Of a stretch of DNA of 64,000 nt, positions 56,473 through 64,000 are shown one piece after another; the first letter of the stretch is position 1; each line of letters begins with the position of its first letter. Under the pieces are notes generated by a model. It saw only the letters and a list, made by a program, of their open reading frames with translations. It made no database searches and had not been told where the DNA came from. The position numbers were made by a program, and so were the translations under genes. Source of the stretch: Triglochin maritima (Eukaryota; Streptophyta; Magnoliopsida; Alismatales; Juncaginaceae); assembly GCA_963682175.1 (NCBI GenBank), contig OY821772.1, positions 15,368,743 through 15,432,742 of the forward strand. The letters run 5' to 3'.

Positions 56473-57340
56473 TGTTGGTTTTTTGGCCTTAATCTATGTT
56501 TTGATGATTTAATCAACCTAATCTTAATTGTAATCAATGTAGAATAGCACACATATTGCATAACATATATATTGCTTTGTGCTAACTTCTACAGGTGATC
56601 AAGACTCAAGGAATAAAGGATTCAAGTCAAGACATGTAATCAAGCTCTTTTGAAGACATGTAACTTGCATTTCTTTTGAGTCTTAGGAATTTTGTGTAAT
56701 TGAGTATACTTGAGCTAAAATCAACTCAAACACACAATAGGTTCCCTACAGAAGTCACACACAAAATTTCACATCATTTGAACTTCAATAGATCACCCAA
56801 ACTTAGACGGGAAAACACTAAAACTAAACCTGAACTGTCTGCCCACATTCGGTCGACCGAACCAAACCTTTCGGTCGACCGAGTGATCAATTATCCTATA
56901 GTGTTTTCAACTGCCCGCATTCGGTCGACCGTGCAGAACTTTTTGGTCGACCGAATCAACTTATTTTACGACCGTTAGACTTGTCGTATTATACCAACGT
57001 TCGTATTTGAATTATTCACAAATACCCCAAAATACATAATTGTCTATCGGTCTACCGTAGACCTGTTCGGTCGACCGAACCTAATTGTCTCCAATTTGTG
57101 CAACTGCCTGGACGTTTCTGGTCGACCAAATATTTTGGATCGGTCGACCGAACTTGGTCATTTTCGCCAACCCCATAGAGCCTATTAGTTTTTGGTCGAC
57201 CGAACCTTATTCGGTGTTCGACTGTTAACTTAAGTGTACCTAAGTTATAACCTGATCTGGTCGACCGTTACTTTATCGGTCGACCGAACCTTGTTCAAAA
57301 TTGCCCAACGCTCGATCATGCTGCCCGATTCGGTCGACCG
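56038..57340 (+). repeat. GGTCGACCG array in copia LTRs F1/F2
   Basis: Fourteen copies of GGTCGACC, mostly in the form TTCGGTCGACCGAA, with further half sites (TTCGACCG, GTCTACCG). All lie upstream of the TATA box of F2. Confidence 0.85.
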
Positions 57341-57698
57341 AACTTACTCAGAATTGCATCTGCGGGTTTCTGTTTTGTGTATCTTACACAAACATTTACC
57401 CAACTAACCCCAACGGCTATAACACCTTAGGAGCTTATAAATAGAGTTGTCCAACACATTTTAACACAAGTCTCCTATTACTATTTGTACTATACACTAG
57501 AGAGAACCACCCAAGCTCCAAATTCCCCAATCCTACACTCCAAGGATAAATTCCACACATTTGATCATAGCCAAATCTACTCAAAGTGTGCTCAAGTTTA
57601 GAGAGTGTTGTCCCACTCATTCTTTTGTCAAAGAAAACAAGGATTTTGGTGAAAGCCCAAAGTGTTCCCTCTCACATTGTGAGAGGAAGAAAGTCAAG

Positions 57699-59119
57699 TG
57701 ATTGATCGTTTTATATTAACCGCAAGTGCACGGCCGCGTTGAAGCGGTGGCAAATACGGGTCGTCCACTGGGAGGTGTGTCGACACTTGGTTTGTGCGAA
57801 GGCGAGAGGTAAAGAAAAGAGAAAGAGGTTGATTACACTACACTACACTAATCTAAACTAGGAAACAAGCAAGCTGAAATGAAACAACTAAACAACTAAG
57901 CTAATCAACTAATCAAGGAGATAAAATGACAGGAATGGAAACCCCTAATGGGTGGAGTGTGTGTGTGTGCACATGAAATAAGTGTGGTGTTGAATGCAAA
58001 CCATAAGCTCAAGTTAGTTAGTATTTGTTAATGCATAAGAGGTACCTAATGTCAAAACCTATCATTTACAACACTAAACTAATGTGATTAATATGAGCAA
58101 TGCAAGGTTGTTATTAAGACACTTAGACAAGCATGGAATGTACCTAAGATATGGCAGAAACCATCAAGTAAGGTTCTTAATAATTCAAGCAAGCATACTA
58201 ATATTTTTCACAAACATTCATATTAAGCATTCAAACCATCTACATAACATGTACACACATCTACTCCACCCCCAAAGGGGATGGAACTACTCACACATAT
58301 TTAAACTATCTACTCTAATAAAATGAAGCATTATACTGAAATGAAATTTATACTAATCAAGCAAGAAATATTAAATAAGCATAAAACAAAACAAACAAGC
58401 AAACATGCATATGGAAGGAAATTAAACTAAGAGAGAAACAACACAATTAAAGGAAAACTTCTATTATTAACTCACTCAAATTAGAAGCAGCACTTCCTCC
58501 ACCAGAGTTTGCTTCAAGGCTTCACTCTTAGTAGGGAAGATGCCACCAAAGAGAGAGATAGATTAAATGGGAGGTGAAGAGTTCTATTTATAAGCATAGA
58601 AAAAGCTAATCCGGGACAATCCCCCGATGTGGGACTAAACCAATACCAAAAATAGCCTAAACACACATTAATACAATTTCAGGAGAAAACGTAGTGGATC
58701 TAGACTTAACCAGATCGCCAATTGGCGGTTCCAGACCGCCAATTGGCTGCCTATAAGCTTCAGATCCCATTGGATCTTCTGGTGGGCTTTCCTTGGCGTG
58801 TTTCTTGGTCTTGGATGAATCTAACTTGTTTAGTGGAGCTCTGACCCGAATCGAATTGACAAAATACTCCCCATGATGGTGTGGAGTTTCCTGTTTTGCT
58901 CTTAGGTCCTTCTGTCTTACGATCAGGTCCTTCTCCCTTGCATCTTGGTCCCCAGGTCTCACAATTAAGTCCTTTTTCCTGCTTTTGGGTCCTTTCATGG
59001 CTCTTCTCTTCAAACCTCTTTATTTCTGAAAACTAAACATAAAACTCGTCACGTAGCATTGCTTAGGTGTAAGATAATGGATATAAGATACAAATATAAG
59101 CATGAAATGATGTCAATCA
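57699..59119 (-). repeat. 3' LTR of element C
   Basis: 1421 bp. Palindromes around 58711-58752, TATA on the minus strand 58584-58594, U5 hairpin CCGC-GTTGAA-GCGG (plus strand 57734-57747). Confidence 0.93.
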
Positions 59120-60651
59120 AATACCCCCACACCTAAGTTTTTGCTAGTCCCGAGCAAAACAAAGAAAGAGAAAAGCAAACGAAAAACAAGAAATCCTAAC
59201 TCACTTTCGTAGGAATCACGGTTGCACTTAGCACATGCAACAAGCCGTTAAACCTCTTTGTTGCCAAGGAGGAGGAGTGTTGTCTCCTGAGGGTTTTCAA
59301 CGGATATACCCACAAAATCCGAACAAGATGCATTATTCAATCTAGACCTCGACTCGTTGGACATATTTTGTCGATCAATGGACGCGGTACTCCTACGGGC
59401 CGACTCTATATAGGTAATCAGTCCACACCTAGCCTAATAAACCATTCGTGCAAGTTAAATAAGGAATTCAGTGAAAGACATGGACAACCTCAAGATCCTC
59501 AAGTGATACAAAGTGTAAGGTCCATTAAGGTTCTTATTTGCATTTTTTTTCTTTTTGTTTATTTTCACATTTTTTCCTTTTTTTCTTTTTATTAGTTGGA
59601 GCTTCATTCTCCCAGGGTTAGGTTTCGTGCATCATTGCCTATGAGGACTTACACTATCACGTACACCTTTCCCCAAATCTCCACATAGGGCAATCCCTAC
59701 CACTCGTGTAACGGGAGTTCGGTCGGCGCATCCCAAGTCAGATGACTCGAAAGCACCAGGCACAAAGTCCCATCAGACCTACTTTCCCGAGTGATAGGAG
59801 CCGTGCGAGAAGAGAGAACACCTACTCACTTTTTTTTCTACACATGAACCAAAACCCCTACACTTAATGTCTCACAACATAATTTAAAGGGTCCTTGACT
59901 ACAACAAACTTCCTAAATTAATAAACACGAATTATTGACTCACTAGGTTCAGGGTGGACTTCTTTGAATGTTTGAGCACTGAAACCCTATGATTACTCAC
60001 CCCCAAGGGAAAACTGGGGTGCATCCTAACGACTCGATAAATCCTAAAACCACAGTACTAGATATCCTAATGCATCAAGTTCAAGACAATTTTGGGAGCT
60101 TTCTTTTTACTTTGCCTCTCAACGGTTTTGCACATGCTAAACACACGTAAAACCCACAAAACATTTTCTTTCGCAAAGACATGAAGATTTTGAAAGAAAT
60201 GTGAAAAATTTGAAGCACTAGGCAAGCAAAAGAAGACAAGTCACCCAAGGATCATGGCAAGCAGATATATCGATATTAAATGCAGCACACTAACATGACC
60301 CTAAAAATGCAAACAAAAGAAAACAAAATCAAAAGAAAAGACTCGACTATGTACACACGTAAAACATCCCCCCACACCTACTTCATGCATTGTCCTCAAT
60401 GAATGCGAGCAGGATACTACATGGATTTATGCATGAAAAAGGAGAGATCTCACCAACATGAAGTACAAATGGAAGTTCAAGGCTATGTTAATGGACACAA
60501 CCCAAATTCCCTCAAAACCTGTGAGATGCTAAGGAAGGGATACAAATACGTCAAAGAATTGGGGCCCAAATACTCAAGGGTTGGGGCCCACAACAATCGA
60601 TGCTCACTGAAGGAGTTTTTTTAACATATATACACATGAACGCTCAACCGC
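59120..60651 (-). other. 3' UTR and PPT of element C
   Basis: PPT CTTAGGTGTGGGGGTATT on the minus strand (59137-59120). CATTG-AGGA-CAATG at 60388-60401 with CCCCCCACACCTACTTC beside it. A hairpin related to CCCGT/ACGGG near 59703-59715. Close match to the B 3' UTR. Confidence 0.8.
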
Positions 60652-62068
60652 TCATGTAGGAGCATGAATGGTTGAGTGCGAGGGAGGTTCATGAAGGAAC
60701 ATGACCTCCTCAACTTCGGTTGGTGCCCCCTCCAAGTAGGGTTTGAGGCATTGTCCATTAACTTTGAACACTTCCCCATTCCCTGGGTTCACGATCTCAA
60801 CCGCTCCATGAGGATAGACGGTTTGGACAATAAACGGGCCAGACCAGCGACTGCGGAGCTTACCCGCAAACAGATGAAGCCGGGAATTGTAGAGCAACAC
60901 CTTCTGCCCGGTCGTAAACACCTTTCGCATAATCATGCGATCGTGAAACAACTTGGCTCAGGACTTATGAATTTTGGCGTTCTCGTACGCATCATTGCGT
61001 AGCTCTTCTAATTCCACAATGTCGAGGTTACGTTGTACTCCCGCTTGATCAAGATCCATATTCAGGTTCTTGATCGCCCAGAAAGCACGATGCTCAAGCT
61101 CGACGGGTAGGTGGCAAGCCTTGCCGTACACTACCCGATATGGGGACATACCCAAATTGGTCTTGTACGCGGTGCGGAAAGGCCACAACGTGTCATTCAA
61201 CTTAGTTGAGCAATCCTTCCTCGAGGAACTAACTGTCTTCTCAAGAATATGCTTTAATTGACGGTTAGAGATTTCGACCTGCCCACTAGTTTGCGGATGG
61301 TATGGGGTCGCAAGCTTGTGGGTGATCGAATACTTCCTCATAAGCACTTCAAAGGAGCGATTACAGAAGTGGGTACCCCTATCGCTGATTATGGTACGAG
61401 GAGTACCAAATCGCGCAAAAATGTCCCTCAAGAATTTGGTGACCACCTTGTTGTCATTATTCTTTGTGGGTATAGCCTCAACCCACTTAGACACATAGTC
61501 AACGGCCACCAGAATGTAAAGATTCCCGAACGAGTTCGGGAAGGGACCCATGAAATCAATGCCCCACACATCGAAGATGTCGACAACAAGGACATTTTGC
61601 AAAGGCATCATGTCATGTCGACCAATCCTGCCAAGGCACTGGCACCTATCACATTGCTTACAAAAGTCGTAAGCATCCTTGAAAAGAGAGGGCCAGTAGA
61701 ATCGAGATTGGAGCACCTTGGCAGCAGTTTTCTTTGCTCCAAAGTGTCCTCCACATGCCTTGGAATGGCAGAAATGGAGCACACTTTGGAACTCGGTATC
61801 TGGGACGCACCGCCTGAAAATTTGGTCAGAGCAGTATTTGAATAGGTAGGGGTCGTCCCAGTGAAAGAATGTGACATACGATCAAAATTTGGATTGGTCA
61901 GATTTTGACCAACCCACAGGAAGTTGCTCGGTCACGAGGTAGTTCACGATGTCGGCAAACCAAGGGTTATCTTCGATCGTGAACAACTGCTCGTCAGGAA
62001 ATTTGTCATCAATGATTTGGTCCTGTGGGTTGGTCGTCTCTAGACGAGACAAGTGGTCAGCTACATCA
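60652..62068 (-). pseudogene. pol: Integrase (with RNase H tail) of element C, two stops
   Basis: One frame on the minus strand from NDVADHLSRLE through [14 protein letters not shown], zinc module (HSKACGGHF...CKQCDRC), [26 protein letters not shown] and SRWSGPFIV to the stop at 60652. TGA codons at 61882-61884 and 60955-60957 stand in contexts that read CGA by comparison with related copies. All three catalytic residues (Asp, Asp, Glu) are present. Without RT it cannot move alone. Confidence 0.9.
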
Positions 62069-63481
62069 TTTTATATTAACCGCAAGTGCACGGCCGCGTT
62101 GAAGCGATGGAAAATACGGGTCGTCCACTGGGAGGTGTGTCGACACTTGGTTTGTGCGAAGGCGAGAGGTAAAGAAAAGAGAAAGAGGTTGATTACACTA
62201 CACTACACTAATCTAAACTAGGAAACAAGCAAGCTGAAATGAAACAACTAAACAACTAAGCTAATCAACTAATGAAGGAGATAAAATGACAGGAATGGAA
62301 ACCCCTAAGGGGTGGAGTGTGTGTGTGTGCACATGAAATAAGTGTGGTGTTGAATGCAAACCATAAGCTCAAGTTAGTTAGTGTTTGTTAATGCATAAGA
62401 GGTACCTAATGGCAAAACCTATCATTTACAACACTAAACTAATGTGATTAATATGAGCAATGCAAGGTTGTTATTAAGACACTTAGACAAGCATGTAATG
62501 TACCTAAGCTATGGCAGAAACCATCAAGTAAGGTTCTTAATAATTCAAGCAAGCATACTAATATTTTTCACAAACATTCATATTAAGCATTCAAATCATC
62601 TACATAACATGTACACACATCTACTCCATCCCCCAAAGGGGATGGAACTACTCACACATATTTAAACTATCTACTCTAATAAAATGAAGCATTATACTGA
62701 AATGAAATTTATACTAATCAAGCAAGAAATATTAAAGAAGCATAAACCTAAACAAACAAGCAAACATGCATATGGAAGGAAATTAAACTAAGAGAGAAAC
62801 AACACAATTAAAGGAAAACTTCTATTATTAACTCACTCAAATTACAAGCAGCACTTCCTCCACCAGAGTTTTGCTTCAAGGCTTCAGTCTTAGTAGGGAA
62901 GATGCCACCAAAGAGAGAGATATATACAATGGGAGGTGAAGAGTTCTATTTATAAGCATGGAAAAAGCTAATCCGGGACAATCCCCCGATGTGGGACTAA
63001 AGCAATACCAAAAATAGCCTAAACACGTATTAATACAAGTCCAGGAGAAAACTTAGTGGATCTGGGCTTAACCAGACCGCCAATTGGCGGTTCCAGACCG
63101 CCAATTGGCTGCCTATAAGCTTCAGATCCCATTGGATCTTCTGGTGGGCTTTCCTTGGCGTGTTTCTTGGTCTTGTATGCATCTAACTTGTTTAGTGGAG
63201 CTCCGACCCAAATCGAATTGACAAAATACTCCCCATGATGGTGTGGAGTTTCCTGTTTTGCTCTTAGGTCCTTCTGTCTTACGATCAGGTCCTTTTCCCT
63301 TGCATCTTGGTCCCCAGGTCTCACAATTAAGTCCTTTTTCCTGCTTTTGGGTCCTTTCATGGCTCTTCTCTTCAAACCTCTTTATTTCTGAAAACTAAAC
63401 ATAAAACTCGTCACGTAGCATTGCTTAGGTGTAAGATAATGGATATAAGATACAAATATAAGCATGAAATGATGTCAATCA
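62069..63481 (-). repeat. 5' LTR of element C (last ~10 bp missing)
   Basis: 1413 bp. Lacks the TGATTGATCG end seen in the other copy, being joined directly to RNase H coding sequence at 62068/62069. Palindromes 63073-63112; TATA on the minus strand 62946-62956. Confidence 0.92.
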
Positions 63482-63784
63482 TCAAGCAAGCGAGGGTGTT
63501 CGCGGTGATTGTGTTGTAAAGGCGTTCTCTCCCGGCCCGGAATGGGGAGTGGTTAGTGAAGTCGTGAGCGGAGCTCAGTGATTCGAGCGGAGCTTGCAAG
63601 AGATGACTAGGAACCGAGTGGGGTGCCGAACCTCTATAAAAATCCCCCATCTTCCTTATGGTTTGCTTAATTCTTCCCTTTACTTGCATTTGATTGTTGT
63701 TTCCATTGCGTATTCCTTTTGCTTATACAAGTAGCTAATTAAGAGTATTAATAAGGATTAGAAGCCATCACACACGATCCTACA

Positions 63785-64000
63785 ATAGCCAGATTTCACC
63801 AACTGGTCGACCGATTTGTTATGAAATGTGACCTGCACTTCACTATTTTGTGTTTCTTACACAACTTCCTATACTTGTCCTAAAGGCTATAACACACTTA
63901 GAGCTTATAAATAGAGTTGCCCAAACCTTGTTTAGACAACTCTCCCACTACTATTTGTTCTATACACTAGAGAGAAACTGCCAAGCTTTGAAATCCCCAT
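63785..64000 (+). repeat. Copia LTR F1, right part (runs off the window)
   Basis: CTGGTCGACCG, a TGTGTTTCTTACACAA block and TATA box CTTATAAATAG (63904-63914) match positions 57255-57520 of F2, i.e. the part of the LTR downstream of where F1 was cut. The flanking ACAAC / ATAGC may be a decayed 5-bp duplication. Confidence 0.65.

Larger units (their letters stand above)
57699..63481 (-). mobile_element. Element C: Athila-type element reduced to LTR-integrase-LTR
   Basis: 5' LTR 63481-62069, 3' LTR 59119-57699, flanked by the 5-bp duplication TCAAG (57694-57698 and 63482-63486). The internal part holds only the end of RNase H, integrase and the 3' UTR. One deletion removed the last ~10 bp of the 5' LTR, the PBS, gag, protease, RT and most of RNase H. 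The LTRs differ at few positions, so it is a young insertion. Confidence 0.92.
56473..63784 (+). mobile_element. F2: copia solo LTR split by element C
   Basis: 56473-57698 plus 63487-63784 make one LTR of about 1.5 kb, TGTTGGTTTT...GATCCTACA. The end matches E1's GATCGCACA. No PBS or internal sequence follows, so it is a solo LTR. TATA box CTTATAAATAG at 57434-57444. Element C occupies 57699-63481. Confidence 0.72.

Noticed and set aside
58657..59013. 118-codon ORF with internal KDLIVR-type repeats, also at 63019-63375 and a relative at 8779-9084
   Set aside because: Lies in U3 upstream of the TATA box. The peptide repeats come from the tandem U3 nucleotide motif. Not treated as a gene.
61258..61845. 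195-codon plus-strand ORF over the integrase of C
   Set aside because: Antisense to a clear integrase frame with the HHCC and DDE motifs.
1..64000. tRNA or rRNA genes
   Set aside because: Scanned for tRNA-like cloverleaf signatures. Only the 18-nt tRNA-complementary PBS sites were found, not whole genes.

Overview
This window is nuclear DNA of a flowering plant, most likely a eudicot with a large, repeat-rich genome. The evidence is one intact spliced host gene with plant-type architecture (an actin-depolymerizing factor with an ATG-only first exon) surrounded by nested plant LTR retrotransposons of the Athila (Ty3/gypsy), Tekay/Del chromovirus (Ty3/gypsy) and SIRE-like and other Ty1/copia lineages. 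No bacterial or organellar features were seen.

Layout. (1) 1-23590 is a four-level nest: a minus-strand copia element M (20873-23590 and beyond the left edge) is split by a plus-strand Tekay-type chromovirus L (pol end 18233-18671, 3' LTR 18714-20872). L is split by a plus-strand Athila element A (1-18232; 5' LTR cut by the window edge), and A carries a minus-strand non-autonomous Athila relative B (2314-9242) in its leader. (2) 23591-27389 is the only gene-bearing island: a diverged direct repeat, the ADF gene (24835-26458, minus) and a small CACTA-like MITE. (3) 27390-32578 is a SIRE-like copia derivative E1 with gag but no pol. It contains D, an LTR plus exactly 18 nt of primer-binding site (29699-30917) bounded by a perfect 131-bp target duplication. 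(4) 32571-47239 is Athila-type element H, whose 5' LTR is interrupted by a tandem minus-strand element K (33843-40915). (5) 47240-55660 holds an LTR remnant, a decayed ORF3-like gene, and element G (RT-RNase H-integrase-ORF3-LTR). (6) 55661-64000 is a second stack: copia LTR F1, split by copia solo LTR F2, split by Athila-type element C (57699-63481, TSD TCAAG), which kept only integrase.

How the parts relate. Element A has the full Athila order gag-protease-RT-RNase H-integrase-ORF3 but is broken by one stop and four single-base frameshifts. B, H and K lack most of pol. Their shared C-terminal 'X' segment lines up without gaps to the RT finger motif GWR-I-x-I-D of element A, so these are gag-(protease)-truncated-RT elements. 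B keeps a 1043-codon ORF free of stops. B and C share LTR and 3' UTR type, so an autonomous relative of C is a plausible helper for B.

The most notable signals are the strong-stop-like insertion D, the conserved RT stub in pol-less elements, paired palindromes placed at equivalent sites in two different LTR families, arrays of the palindrome GGTCGACCG shared by copia and chromovirus LTRs, and a U5 hairpin with compensatory changes.
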